This document shows positions 1 through 8,465 of a stretch of 50,911 bases of DNA, piece by piece. Both the position numbers and the translations under genes were made by a program. Below the pieces are notes generated by a model. That model saw only the letters and a program-made list of their open reading frames with translations. It searched no databases and was not told where the DNA came from. How positions within the stretch are numbered: position 1 is the first letter of the stretch; every line of letters starts with the position of its first letter. The DNA is from Candidatus Scalindua sp. (lineage in GTDB: Bacteria > Planctomycetota > Brocadiia > Brocadiales > Scalinduaceae), in NCBI GenBank assembly GCA_021776915.1, contig JAIQZU010000089.1, positions 1 through 50,911 on the forward strand, written 5' to 3'.

Positions 1-2040
1 AGTTATATTTATGTGCCTGTAAAGTTCCTTTGTATCTTTTGAAAATAATGCGTGTTGTATCTCCGAATCAGGAACATTTTTGAAATGTCCTTCAAATTCT
101 GTAATATTATTCCATAACCTGTTCAGGAAGCGGTATGAACCAATGACACCCCGATCGTTCCATTCAGCATCCCTCTGTGGCGGGGCGATAAACAACGTAT
201 AGAGCCTCTGTGTATCAGCGCCATATTTTTCTGTGATCAGGTCAGGATTAACAACATTGCCCTTTGACTTGGACATCTTGGCGCCATTCTTGATGATCAT
301 GCCCTGAGTAAAAAGATTTTTGAAAGGCTCATTGAAATTAATGAGTTTAAGATCAAAGAATACCTTTGTTATGAACCTTGAATAGAGGAGATGCAGGATT
401 GCATGTTCGATACCGCCTATATATTGGTCAACAGGCAGCCATTTATTTACGTCTCCCGTATCAAATGCCTGAGTATTATCTTTCGGAGAAAGATACCTCA
501 GGTAATACCAACTGGAATCAACGAAGGTATCCATCGTATCAGTTTCCCTCTTTGCGCTGCCGCCACACGTCGGGCACGTCGTGTTGACGAATTCGTCCAC
601 ATCGTCAAGAGGGCTCCGGCCATGAGGCTTGAATTCAACTTTCTCCGGAAGGAGCACCGGAAGGTCACCTTCAGGTACCGGCACAGCGCCGCAGCTCCCG
701 CAGTATATGATTGGTATCGGCGCTCCCCAGTATCTCTGTCTTGAAATTAACCAGTCTCTCAGCCTGAAATTAATGTTTCTTTCTCCCATACCTTTTTCTT
801 CAAAAAAGGTTATAATCTTTGGGATAGCTTCCCTGTTAGGTATTCCGTCAAACTGACCGGAATGAACCTGTACCCCATCCTCAACGTAGGCTTCACTCAT
901 GTCTTCAGGGTTCAGCGTGGTATCGTTGCCTGGAGGCTGGATGACTATCTTTATAGGCAGATTGTACTTTTTTGCAAATTCAAAATCTCTCTGGTCATGA
1001 GCGGGTACAGCCATAACGGCTCCGGTTCCATATCCCATCAGTGCATAATTCGAAACCCATAAAGGCACTTTCTCACCGTTAACAGGATTAATGACATATC
1101 TGCCGGTAAATATTCCCTCCTTCACAGTACCCTCAGACGTTCTTTCTATAGTGCTCTGGCCTCTCACTCTGTCTACAAATTCAGATACAGGTTTTTCATG
1201 ATCAGTACCATTTATCAATTCGTTTATTATAGGGTGTTCTGGGGCCAATGACATAAACGTAACACCGAAAATAGTGTCAGGCCTTGTTGTGAAGCATGGG
1301 ATTATCTCGCCGGTTCCTTCTAATTTAAAATTTATCTTTGCACCTTCGCTTCGGCCAATCCAGTTAGCCTGCATTGTTTTAACTTTCTCCGGCCAACCAT
1401 CAAGTGTTTCCAGGTCATCAAGCAATCTCTGAGCATAATCACTAATCCTGAAAAACCACTGTTCAAGATCTCTCTGCTCTACCCTGGTATCACATCTTTC
1501 ACAAAGGTCATCAACAACCTGTTCGTTTGCCAGTACAGTTGCACAGGAAGGGCACCAGTTTACGGCTGCTTTCTTCTTGTATGCCAGCTTACTCTCGTAT
1601 AGTTTCAGGAATATCCATTGCGTCCATTTATAATAACCCGGTTCACAGGATGTAACTTCCCTCTCCCAATCGTAACCTACTCCCCATCTTTCGAGCTGCA
1701 CTTTCATCTTCTTGATATTGCTCTTTGTGTGAATGGATGGGTGAATGCCATTGGCAATTGCTGCATTTTCTGCCGGAAGGCCAAAGGCATCCCATCCGAT
1801 TGGAGAAAGGACCTTGAAACCCTTCATGATCTTGTAGCGGGAGACAACGTCTCCGATTATATAGTTACGCCCGTGTCCAACGTGGAGTGTGCCTGAGGGA
1901 TATGGAAACATAACGAGGCAGTAAAACTTGTCTTTGTCACACTCATTATCGATCTTGAACAGGCCGTTATCTTCCCAGAAATCCTGCCATTTCTTCTCTA
2001 TTTTGCCGAAATTATATTCTTTATTACTCATCGTTGTCAT
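1..2040 (-). CDS. leuS: Leucyl-tRNA synthetase, N-terminal 680 residues (3' end beyond window)
   Basis: This class I aminoacyl-tRNA synthetase charges tRNA-Leu in the cytoplasm. Reading the minus strand from 2040 gives 680 uninterrupted codons running off the window start. The ATP-binding HIGH signature appears as HVGHGRN at residues 53-59, and the second signature KMSKS is at residues 588-592. Cysteine pairs CPSC and CERC in the insert are of the zinc-binding kind seen in bacterial LeuRS. The CP1 editing domain is recognisable by its [12 protein letters not shown] stretch. An ATG at 2040 is followed by a second in-frame ATG at 2031. Neither has a clear Shine-Dalgarno sequence, so the exact start is open. 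A CGCAGATTAA-type intergenic repeat begins four bases upstream. Only the anticodon-binding C-terminus is missing because of the window edge. Confidence 0.97.
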   Translation of the reverse strand, partial: MTTMSNKEYNFGKIEKKWQDFWEDNGLFKIDNECDKDKFYCLVMFPYPSGTLHVGHGRNYIIGDVVSRYKIMKGFKVLSPIGWDAFGLPAENAAIANGIHPSIHTKSNIKKMKVQLERWGVGYDWEREVTSCEPGYYKWTQWIFLKLYESKLAYKKKAAVNWCPSCATVLANEQVVDDLCERCDTRVEQRDLEQWFFRISDYAQRLLDDLETLDGWPEKVKTMQANWIGRSEGAKINFKLEGTGEIIPCFTTRPDTIFGVTFMSLAPEHPIINELINGTDHEKPVSEFVDRVRGQSTIERTSEGTVKEGIFTGRYVINPVNGEKVPLWVSNYALMGYGTGAVMAVPAHDQRDFEFAKKYNLPIKIVIQPPGNDTTLNPEDMSEAYVEDGVQVHSGQFDGIPNREAIPKIITFFEEKGMGERNINFRLRDWLISRQRYWGAPIPIIYCGSCGAVPVPEGDLPVLLPEKVEFKPHGRSPLDDVDEFVNTTCPTCGGSAKRETDTMDTFVDSSWYYLRYLSPKDNTQAFDTGDVNKWLPVDQYIGGIEHAILHLLYSRFITKVFFDLKLINFNEPFKNLFTQGMIIKNGAKMSKSKGNVVNPDLITEKYGADTQRLYTLFIAPPQRDAEWNDRGVIGSYRFLNRLWNNITEFEGHFKNVPDSEIQHALFSKDTKELYRHINIT

Positions 2041-2318
2041 TAGTTTGGACGCAGATTAAGAGGATTTGAAAGAACTAAAAGATAAGGATATTATCCGTGC
2101 AAGTCTATACAAATCTGTGTGCAATTCTGTATTTAAGTTAGGTCGCTATCAAAACAAAAGACTATCCTTCGACTCCGCTCAGGATGACGTCACACGTTCG
2201 CACACTCAGTATAAACTCCGTCGAAGTGCTACCAACATTGAATTTCCAATGCATTAGATTGACAGTTGGGATTATACCAGTCGGCATTCGATCCTACTAC
2301 AATTTTTTTACAATAGAC
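2041..2318. repeat. Intergenic region with dispersed repeats upstream of leuS
   Basis: No gene is seen here. At 2044-2059 lies TTTGGACGCAGATTAA, identical to 19253-19268. It is followed at about 2108-2131 by the divergent partner sequence (CAAATCTGTGTGCAATTCTG), giving a loose inverted-repeat layout. Around 2166-2189 is a second dispersed motif, TTCGACTCCGCTCAGGATGA, of a type common in intergenic regions of many bacteria. The remainder to 2318 shows no feature I can name. Confidence 0.55.
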
Positions 2319-3098
2319 TTATTTCCTGTAATTCCATTCATTACTGGCATATTTCTTGTCTCTTATTGCATTTGCTAAACTCTTTTCATCTTCTGTCAGT
2401 TGTGAGGAAGTGAGTGTGATTCCAAAAACATCCTTGAAACTACCTGCAAGATTGTCAAATAACAGGTGAATTGCCTTCTCATGCGAACCCTCATATTGTT
2501 CCTTCCATCTCTTATGCACGTCTAAATATCCCTGACAGAGAACTGTCCCCTGAGACTTTCTTGCCGCATAACCTGCCACCTTGCTGCCGGCAATCATAAT
2601 GTCATATTTAGCAGGTGTTACAGAGCAAAATGACTGTTGAGAGTGGAAATTATTCAAAGGTTTTCTTTCTTGTGCTGAACGGTGTGATTCATTTTCCGGA
2701 AGATAGAATGTGCCTGTAAAACCAAGTCTTTCCAAACCTCTTAGTAATGATTCGCCAATAAGTTTATAAAAAGATGTGATATTTTCCTGCCTGTTGGATG
2801 GTATCCTTTTCTTAACTATTGAAAATGTGATATCATTACCGTGACAAACTATACCGCCACCCGTGGGTCTGCGTACAATCGGGACTCTTTTGTCACTTGG
2901 AGCCTTTAAGACGTCTTTCATCTTTTGAAAATAACCAATAGAGCAGGAAGATTCTTTCCATGTGTAAAAACGTATTACTGCCGGCCTGTCTTCGGAATCG
3001 ATGCATTTTCTGGTCAGCGCCTCATCAATTGCCATATTCATGTATGGATCGACGTCAGGGGTAAATAACAATCTCCAGTTATTTCTTTTTGTTTTCAT
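2319..3098 (-). CDS. Lipoyl(octanoyl) transferase / lipoate-protein ligase family (LipM/LplA-like)
   Basis: The 259-residue protein belongs to the biotin/lipoate A/B ligase family, which attaches octanoyl or lipoyl groups to lipoyl domains such as that of GcvH. The family motif RRPTGGGIVCH is at residues 76-86, and the conserved acyl-binding lysine region GSKVAG is at 171-176 (K173). C158, in the FCSVTPAKYDI context, sits where LipM-type octanoyltransferases carry their catalytic cysteine, so an octanoyl-ACP transferase is somewhat more likely than an ATP-dependent ligase. It is the last gene downstream of gcvT-gcvH-gcvPA-gcvPB, which supports GcvH as its substrate. It starts at ATG 3098 and is of normal family length. 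Confidence 0.88.
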   Translation of the reverse strand: MKTKRNNWRLLFTPDVDPYMNMAIDEALTRKCIDSEDRPAVIRFYTWKESSCSIGYFQKMKDVLKAPSDKRVPIVRRPTGGGIVCHGNDITFSIVKKRIPSNRQENITSFYKLIGESLLRGLERLGFTGTFYLPENESHRSAQERKPLNNFHSQQSFCSVTPAKYDIMIAGSKVAGYAARKSQGTVLCQGYLDVHKRWKEQYEGSHEKAIHLLFDNLAGSFKDVFGITLTSSQLTEDEKSLANAIRDKKYASNEWNYRK

Positions 3099-3116
3099 TA
3101 TAAAGAAATTATTTCA

Positions 3117-3266
3117 CCACTGAAAGACACTGAAATACACGAGAAATTATAAATATAAACAGAAATTAATTAATCCATAAGTTACAAGAGTTAATAATGA
3201 TCTATTATTTTCTAATCTGTAGAAGAAGCTTTTCTTAATTCAGTGTAATTCTGTGAGATTCCGTGG
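3117..3266. repeat. Inverted-repeat element between lipM-like gene and gcvPB
   Basis: The two ends are related as imperfect inverted repeats. The left end at 3117-3143 contains CACTGAAAGACACTGAAATA. The right end at 3239-3266, on the opposite strand, reads CCACGGAATCTCACAGAATT and onward. They enclose about 95 bp of AT-rich DNA without a reading frame. The layout resembles a small non-autonomous (MITE-like) element, but no target-site duplication was confirmed. Confidence 0.45.
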
Positions 3267-3273
3267 TAAACAT

Positions 3274-4722
3274 TTAAGAAGAATCTTTCCTCCACCTCAG
3301 ATCTGGTTTTCTGGCGGCTTGCACTTCATCAAGTCTTGAAGCTGGAGTGTTATGAGGTGCTTTTTTTAATATCTCCGGATTGGTTTTGGCTTCTTCCAGT
3401 ATTTTAATTATAGCGTCAGCAAACTCGTCGAGTGTTTCTCTTGTTTCAGTATCCGTTGGCTCAATCATAAGAGCGTCCGCAACAATCAATGGGAAATATA
3501 TTGTTGGTGAGTGAAATCCGTAATCCAGAAGCCTCTTTGCTATATCCAGTGTTGTTATGCCGTTTGCTTTAAGCTTTCTTGTTGACGCTACAAATTCATG
3601 CATACATCTTTCACCGTAAGGTATTTCAATATGACCGGAAAGTTTCTTCCAGAGATAATTAGCGTTTACAAGGGCGCTTTCTGAAATCTTTCCGAGTCCT
3701 TCACTGCCAACTGATACTAAGTAAGCGTATGCTCTTATAAGCACTCCGGTGTTTCCATGAAATGGCTTTACACGCCCGATGGAGTCAGGGCGGTCATCTT
3801 GCCAGTTATACGAATTATCCTTTTTTATGATTCTGGGAGCAGGTAGAAACGGTATAAGTTTCTTTACTACACCCAACGGGCCGGCGCCCGGACCTCCGCC
3901 GCCGTGCGGGGTGGAAAAGGTCTTGTGAAGGTTCAGATGCAAAATGTCGACACCCATATCACCGGGTTTTGCAATTCCCAGCAATGCATTCATATTTGCG
4001 CCATCAAGATATAACAGGGCGCCTGCATCGTGTACAATTTCAGCGATCTTTAATATGTCCTTTTCAAACAACCCGAGGGTGTTAGGGTTGGTAAGCATTA
4101 AGGCGGCAATGTCACTATCCATGTTCCTCTTTAAAGTTTCTATGTCAATAAGACCATGACTATTTGATTTTATCTCTACAATATCGAAACCGCACATTGC
4201 AGCCGAAGCGGGATTTGTACCGTGTGCGGAGTCAGGTATAATTATTTTGTTCCTTCTTTTGCCGTTTTTAACATGGTAAGCGTGAGATATCAGCATTCCG
4301 ACAAACTCACCGTGTGCGCCGGCTGCTGGTTGCAGTGTAAACTCTTCCATGCCGCATATTTCAGTAAGAGTTTTCTCTAATTCGTACAGGATTTGGAGAA
4401 TGCCCTGACACTGTTCCTGACTTTGATATGGATGAAGATTTACGAATCCCTCATACCTGCTGACGTCTTCATTAACCTTCGGGTTATATTTCATTGTACA
4501 CGAGCCGAGCGGATAAAAATTTGTATCGACGCTGAAGTTTAATTGACTTAACCTCGTGAAATGTCTTACAACGTCAATCTCGGCTACTTCAGGTAGTTCA
4601 GCAGGTTTAGACCGCAGATGACGTTCAGGTATTGGCAGGGGCGTATTGCAATACGCCCCTACAGGCAGTGAATATGCCGTGCGTCCCGGTGATGATTTTT
4701 CAAATATCAGTTTTTCAAGCAT
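3274..4722 (-). CDS. gcvPB: Glycine dehydrogenase (decarboxylating) subunit 2
   Basis: This is the PLP-containing half of a split P-protein. With GcvPA it decarboxylates glycine and passes the aminomethyl group to lipoyl-GcvH. The 482-residue length is typical. The PLP-binding lysine is K267 in LHLNLHKTFSTPHGGGGPG. The family sequences SHAHGTNPASAAM-like (around 166-177) and NPNTLGLFE are clear. Residues 21-29 (VGAYCNTPL) are unusual. They are encoded by a 24-bp perfect palindrome (4637-4660) of a dispersed REP-like family, and they lie in the variable segment just after the conserved LIFEKSSPGRTAYSLP start. The insert keeps the frame open. The gene is separated from gcvPA by the transposase element. 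ATG 4722 lacks an obvious Shine-Dalgarno sequence. Confidence 0.96.
   Translation of the reverse strand: MLEKLIFEKSSPGRTAYSLPVGAYCNTPLPIPERHLRSKPAELPEVAEIDVVRHFTRLSQLNFSVDTNFYPLGSCTMKYNPKVNEDVSRYEGFVNLHPYQSQEQCQGILQILYELEKTLTEICGMEEFTLQPAAGAHGEFVGMLISHAYHVKNGKRRNKIIIPDSAHGTNPASAAMCGFDIVEIKSNSHGLIDIETLKRNMDSDIAALMLTNPNTLGLFEKDILKIAEIVHDAGALLYLDGANMNALLGIAKPGDMGVDILHLNLHKTFSTPHGGGGPGAGPLGVVKKLIPFLPAPRIIKKDNSYNWQDDRPDSIGRVKPFHGNTGVLIRAYAYLVSVGSEGLGKISESALVNANYLWKKLSGHIEIPYGERCMHEFVASTRKLKANGITTLDIAKRLLDYGFHSPTIYFPLIVADALMIEPTDTETRETLDEFADAIIKILEEAKTNPEILKKAPHNTPASRLDEVQAARKPDLRWRKDSS
4637..4660. repeat. 24-bp perfect REP-like palindrome inside gcvPB
   Basis: AGGGGCGTATTG is followed directly by its reverse complement. 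The same 24 bp, extended to 28 bp, occurs intergenically at 46346-46373. Here it is translated in frame as part of V-G-A-Y-C-N-T-P-L in GcvPB. Confidence 0.9.
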
Positions 4723-4744
4723 GTGTGTCTAACCATTATAAATT

Positions 4745-4799
4745 GTAGGGGCGAATGGCCATCCCCGGACAAATTACGCCGAGGACTTTTCGCCCTTAC
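4745..4799. repeat. REP-like element, downstream boundary of the transposase module
   Basis: The ends GTAGGGGCGAA and CGCCCTTAC are inverted repeats around the core CCCCGGACAAATTACGCCGA. A close direct-orientation copy is at 5390-5445 on the other side of the transposase. The transposase stop codon (4796-4798) lies inside this repeat. Confidence 0.8.
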
Positions 4800-5361
4800 T
4801 TAAAGATTTCTTCTTCCAGTTTATCACTGCCTTTTCGATCAGGGTTTTCCCTGTCCAATAACCATTTTACTGGATTGCTTATTATATATTCTCTTATTTT
4901 GTTTAATTTTCTTTCGTTACGAATGATATGTTCATAATAATTACGTTGCCATATATTGTAGACATTGGTGTTTTTCCTAAACCATTTAGTGACACCAATT
5001 TTAAATCCACGAATCATTGAACCAATGGTTTTGGATGGCGATCGAAATTGGTTTATTTGTAAGGGCGAATAATTATTCGCCCCTACATTTATATCGTTAA
5101 TGATTATAATGCCATGAATATGATTAGGCATAATAATGAATTCATCTAATGCTACATGCGGGAAATGCTCTGGTATTTCTAACCAACATTTATTTACAAA
5201 TCTCCCAGCATTATTCAATATCATTCTATCTTCTGCAATATGTCCAAACAAAAAATGGTGATTATTCGTACATACTGTTACAAAATACATACCCTGCTGT
5301 GAATAATCATAATCTTTTAGCCGTATGGTTTTCTCTTGTGTACTTTAGCATTGTATTTCAT
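4796..5361 (-). pseudogene. REP-associated tyrosine transposase (RayT / Y1_Tnp), frameshifted near its N-terminus
   Basis: The largest open part, from ATG 5290, encodes 164 residues of a Y1-type HUH transposase. It has the His-hydrophobic-His motif in MPNHIHGII and the catalytic tyrosine region WQRNYYEHIIRNE. Members of this family are linked to REP sequences. Upstream, ATG 5361 opens MKYNAKVHKRK in another frame. The expected continuation TIRLKDYDYSQQG is in the frame of the main part. Together they match the family N-terminus, joined by one missing base in the A-run at 5329-5332. Residues 69-77 of the open part (VGANNYSPL) come from an internal palindrome at 5059-5086. The unit sits between gcvPA and gcvPB, between two REP-like repeats. 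It could still be translated from 5290 if the shift is real, or be intact if it is a sequencing error. Confidence 0.85.
5059..5086. repeat. 28-bp palindrome inside the transposase gene
   Basis: GTAAGGGCGAATAA and its reverse complement are joined, with a single mismatch in the outer arm. It belongs to the same family as 4637-4660 and 46346-46373, and is read in the same phase as the gcvPB copy (GTA-GGG-GCG on the minus strand). Confidence 0.85.
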
Positions 5362-5389
5362 GCTTAACCATATTGGATATTATTTCTTT

Positions 5390-5445
5390 GTGAGGGCGAA
5401 TTGCAAGTCCCGGACAAACTGCGCCGAGGACTTTACGCCCCCTAC
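5390..5445. repeat. REP-like element, upstream boundary of the transposase module
   Basis: It has outer arms GTGAGGGCGAA and TACGCCCCCTAC, and a core CCCGGACAAACTGCGCCGAG shared with 4745-4799 in the same orientation. It lies between the gcvPA 3' end and the transposase 5' region. Confidence 0.8.
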
Positions 5446-5454
5446 AACATTACA

Positions 5455-6810
5455 CTAAATAATCTTAGCGATAGCATCAATAAAATCGTCTATATCCTTT
5501 TTTGTTTTTGTTTCTGTTACACACAGAAGCATGGCGTTATTAATGTCCGGATAGAAGCGTGATAAATCAAGGCCGCCTATAATACCTGATTCAAAAAGGC
5601 GTCTGTTTATCTCTTCTATTTTGCAGCTATCAGAAATCTTTATGGCAAACTCGTTAAAGAATGGTTTGTCGAATAAAGGTTCTATTCCGTCAAGTTCGCA
5701 TATTTTGTCTATTGCGTAATGACTTTTGCTTATGTTCAGATTGCCTATGTCTATCATGCCCTCTTTGCCTAGTGTCGAAAGATAGATGCATGTTCTGAGC
5801 GCCATGAGTTGTTGATTTGTGCAGATATTCGATGTTGCTTTGCCCCGCCGGATGTGTTGCTCTCTTGTCTGGAGTGTCAGCGTAAAAGCACGCCTGCCTT
5901 TAGTGTCTGTAGTAGCGCCAGCAAGTCTTCCCGGCATCTTCCTCATAAGCTCATTGCTGACCGCAAAAAAACCTGCATGCGGGCCACCGTAATTAATATA
6001 ATTACCCAATGCCTGAATATCTCCAACTGCTATGTCAGCGCCGTATTCTCCCGGTGGTTTGATTATGCCTGACGACATGGGATTAACGTTTGCAATAAAA
6101 ATGGCCTCATTCTTGTGGGTTAATCCGACAAGTTCTTCAGTCTCTTCAAGACATCCAAAAAAGTTTGGTGTCTGTATCAGGACACATGCTGTATTATTGT
6201 CAATTCTGGACTCAAGATCAGAGAAAGATGTAATGCCGTCCTCCATTTCAATCTCAATAAGTTTGACATCCAGTTCCTGCAGGTAAGTTGACAACACCTC
6301 TCTGTATTCAGGATGAACGGTTTTTGAGACCAGGACGTTCTTTCTCTGTTTGTGTCTTATGGCCAGTACAGCAGCTTCCGCCAGGGCCGAGGCTCCGTCA
6401 TACATTGAGGCATTGGCTACGTCCATTGCCAGCAACTCACACATCATACTCTGAAACTCATAAATTCCCTGCAGGGTTCCCTGGCTAACCTCAGGCTGGT
6501 AGGGGGTGTAGCAGGAGTAGAATTCTCCTCTACTGCTTAGATGGTCAACCACACTTGGGATAAAGTGCTCGTATGCACCGGCGCCAAGATAAGAAGTGTA
6601 TTTGTTCAGGTTTGCGTTTTTGTCACTTAATGCTTTAAGGGAATGTTTCAACTCCATTTCGGACATACCGGTTGGAATGTTTATCTGTTTACATATTAAT
6701 TCATCCGGTATATCTGCTAAAAGGTCTTCAATTGAATTAACGCCGATTTCCTTAAGCATTAATTTAATGTCAGACTCAGTGTTGGGAGTATAGTTTATTT
6801 TACCTGGCAC
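5455..6810 (-). CDS. gcvPA: Glycine dehydrogenase (decarboxylating) subunit 1
   Basis: This is the N-terminal half of the split P-protein, 451 residues, the usual length for GcvPA. It pairs with GcvPB to form the glycine-decarboxylating enzyme. Recognisable family sequence includes the start YTPNTESDIKLMLKEIGV, YTPYQPEVSQGTLQGIYEFQ, and IQTPNFFGCLEE. Translation most likely begins at GTG 6810, overlapping the end of gcvH by 16 bases, which implies coupled translation. No other start gives the conserved N-terminus. It is the third gene of gcvT-gcvH-gcvPA. Confidence 0.96.
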   Translation of the reverse strand: MPGKINYTPNTESDIKLMLKEIGVNSIEDLLADIPDELICKQINIPTGMSEMELKHSLKALSDKNANLNKYTSYLGAGAYEHFIPSVVDHLSSRGEFYSCYTPYQPEVSQGTLQGIYEFQSMMCELLAMDVANASMYDGASALAEAAVLAIRHKQRKNVLVSKTVHPEYREVLSTYLQELDVKLIEIEMEDGITSFSDLESRIDNNTACVLIQTPNFFGCLEETEELVGLTHKNEAIFIANVNPMSSGIIKPPGEYGADIAVGDIQALGNYINYGGPHAGFFAVSNELMRKMPGRLAGATTDTKGRRAFTLTLQTREQHIRRGKATSNICTNQQLMALRTCIYLSTLGKEGMIDIGNLNISKSHYAIDKICELDGIEPLFDKPFFNEFAIKISDSCKIEEINRRLFESGIIGGLDLSRFYPDINNAMLLCVTETKTKKDIDDFIDAIAKII

Positions 6811-7181
6811 AGTTTTTCATAATCCTTGTTTGACAGAAGTTTGGTTAATTCTTGAGGGTCTTCCATTTCAATAATAAAAAACCACCCCTTGCCATAAGGG
6901 GCTTCGTTTACTAATTGTGAATTGGTCTCAAGGTCGCTGTTTGTTTCAATAACCTTACCGGATACAGGTGAATAGATGTCGTATGCAGCCTTAACTGATT
7001 CGACAACAGTACATGCTTCACCGGCTTTAACAACTCTATCTAAAGCAGGTAATTCTACAAATACAACATCACCAAGCTCGCTTTGAGCGTGTGACGTGAT
7101 GCCAATTCTGGCCTTATTATCTGCCTCTTTCTTTGCCCACTCATGGGTTTTTGTATAGAATAAATCTTTTGGAAATTTCAT
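6795..7181 (-). CDS. gcvH: Glycine cleavage system H protein
   Basis: The 128-residue lipoyl carrier protein shuttles the aminomethyl group from the P-protein to the T-protein. The lipoylated lysine is K64 in VVESVKAAYDIYSPVSG. The start at ATG 7181 follows AAGGCGG at good spacing. Its 3' end overlaps gcvPA. A lipoyl transferase gene lies further down the same strand. Confidence 0.97.
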   Translation of the reverse strand: MKFPKDLFYTKTHEWAKKEADNKARIGITSHAQSELGDVVFVELPALDRVVKAGEACTVVESVKAAYDIYSPVSGKVIETNSDLETNSQLVNEAPYGKGWFFIIEMEDPQELTKLLSNKDYEKLCQVK

Positions 7182-7213
7182 TTAGCCGCCTTTCGTTACA
7201 TAAACATGAGTAG

Positions 7214-7261
7214 CCTCTCTTTCGAGAGGATTCCAGAATTGGAATCCTCTCGAAAGAGAGG
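7214..7261. repeat. 48-bp hairpin (22-bp perfect stem) between gcvT and gcvH
   Basis: The 22-bp arms begin CCTCTCTTTCGAGAGG and flank a GAAT loop. The arms are perfectly complementary. A near-identical element is at 41701-41752. There is no U-tract, so it is not a standard intrinsic terminator. On the gcv mRNA it would form a very stable stem between the two coding regions. Confidence 0.9.
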
Positions 7262-7269
7262 ACTTCCTC

Positions 7270-8394
7270 CTAATCTTTGTGCTTATAAGGGGTAATAAAG
7301 GGTGTATCTACAATTTGAGCAGGGTAATCTATCTCCCTGATTTTTATATTAATCAGACTTTTGTGTTCTGCAAAGCGCTTGAGAACATAACCAAGACCTA
7401 TGCCTATTTCAAGAGAGGGACTGAACGTCCCACTCGTAACCTTTCCTATCACATTGTTATTATGTGTTATTCCATTGTCTGTCCTTGGTATTCCCTTATC
7501 ACGCATCTTAAATGCAACAATCATTCGTTTTAATCCATACTTCTTCAGTCTTACTAAAGATTCTTTGCCAATAAAGTCTGTCTTATTAAACTTCACAGTC
7601 CAGCCTATGCCGGCTTCCAGCGGCGTTATAAATTCATCGATATCGTTTCCGTAGAGCAGGTAACCGGCCTCTAATCTCAAGGTGTCCCTTGCACCAAGAC
7701 CTGCGGGTTTCAGGTCCATGTCTTTACCTTTTTCAAGTAACATGTTCCATAAGTTTACGCAATGTGAATTGTTGACAAAGATCTCAAATCCATCCTCGCC
7801 CGTGTAACCTGTTCTGGATACTGTTAATTGCATTTCGCCCACAGTTAATTCCATAAATTGAAAACGAGAAAGCCCTGTACAATTATCTCCTGATACCAGC
7901 CGTATGATCTCTTCAGACTTTGGCCCCTGAAGAGAAAGAAGGGATATTTGATCACTTACATCGTTTATGTTCACATTATCTGTCTTATGATTGTTTATCC
8001 ATTTATTGACTTTTTTAGTATTGCCACAATTTACTACGAGCATAAATTTGTCAGGATTGTATTTGAAAACAACGATATCGTCAATAATTCCTCCTTCTTC
8101 GTCGCAGACAGGAGAGTATGCAGCTTTGTAGTCCGGCAGGAGACTGACGTCGTTTGTTATAATCTTTTGGACTAACTCAGTCGCTCCTTTGCCCTCTATA
8201 ACAATTTCTCCCATGTGTGAAATATCGAAGATGCCGGCATTGTTTCTTACGCATTTGTGTTCACTTATAATGCTGCTGTATTGCAGAGGCATAAGAAAAC
8301 CATGGTAATCTGTAATCTTTGCCCGGAGATCTACATGTACGTCATATAATGGTGTCTTCTTGTCATTATCGGACAACTGAATATCCTCTTTCAT
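7270..8394 (-). CDS. gcvT: Aminomethyltransferase (glycine cleavage T protein)
   Basis: GcvT transfers the methylene group from aminomethyl-lipoyl-GcvH to tetrahydrofolate, releasing ammonia. The family start KKTPLYDVHVDLRAKITDYHGFLMPL is present. So are FDISHMGEI and the glycine-rich SRTGYTGEDGFEI segment, together with GLGARDTLRLEAGY. I place the start at ATG 8394 (374 residues). An in-frame ATG at 8454 would add 20 hydrophobic residues not seen in the family and would nearly meet the divergent gene at 8466. No clear Shine-Dalgarno sequence precedes 8394. It is the first gene of the gcv operon, separated from gcvH by the 7214-7261 hairpin. Confidence 0.95.
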   Translation of the reverse strand: MKEDIQLSDNDKKTPLYDVHVDLRAKITDYHGFLMPLQYSSIISEHKCVRNNAGIFDISHMGEIVIEGKGATELVQKIITNDVSLLPDYKAAYSPVCDEEGGIIDDIVVFKYNPDKFMLVVNCGNTKKVNKWINNHKTDNVNINDVSDQISLLSLQGPKSEEIIRLVSGDNCTGLSRFQFMELTVGEMQLTVSRTGYTGEDGFEIFVNNSHCVNLWNMLLEKGKDMDLKPAGLGARDTLRLEAGYLLYGNDIDEFITPLEAGIGWTVKFNKTDFIGKESLVRLKKYGLKRMIVAFKMRDKGIPRTDNGITHNNNVIGKVTSGTFSPSLEIGIGLGYVLKRFAEHKSLINIKIREIDYPAQIVDTPFITPYKHKD

Positions 8395-8465
8395 AAAAAT
8401 TTGCTTGTAATGTTTATGTAGTATTAATATATTAAACTTGATCAGAAATATCAAAGAGAATAATT

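Noticed and set aside
8395-8454. Longer gcvT start
   Set aside because: The extra residues are hydrophobic and absent from the GcvT family.
8395-8465. Glycine riboswitch upstream of gcvT
   Set aside because: Only about 70 bp separate gcvT from the divergent gene, and no tandem glycine-aptamer structure can be seen.
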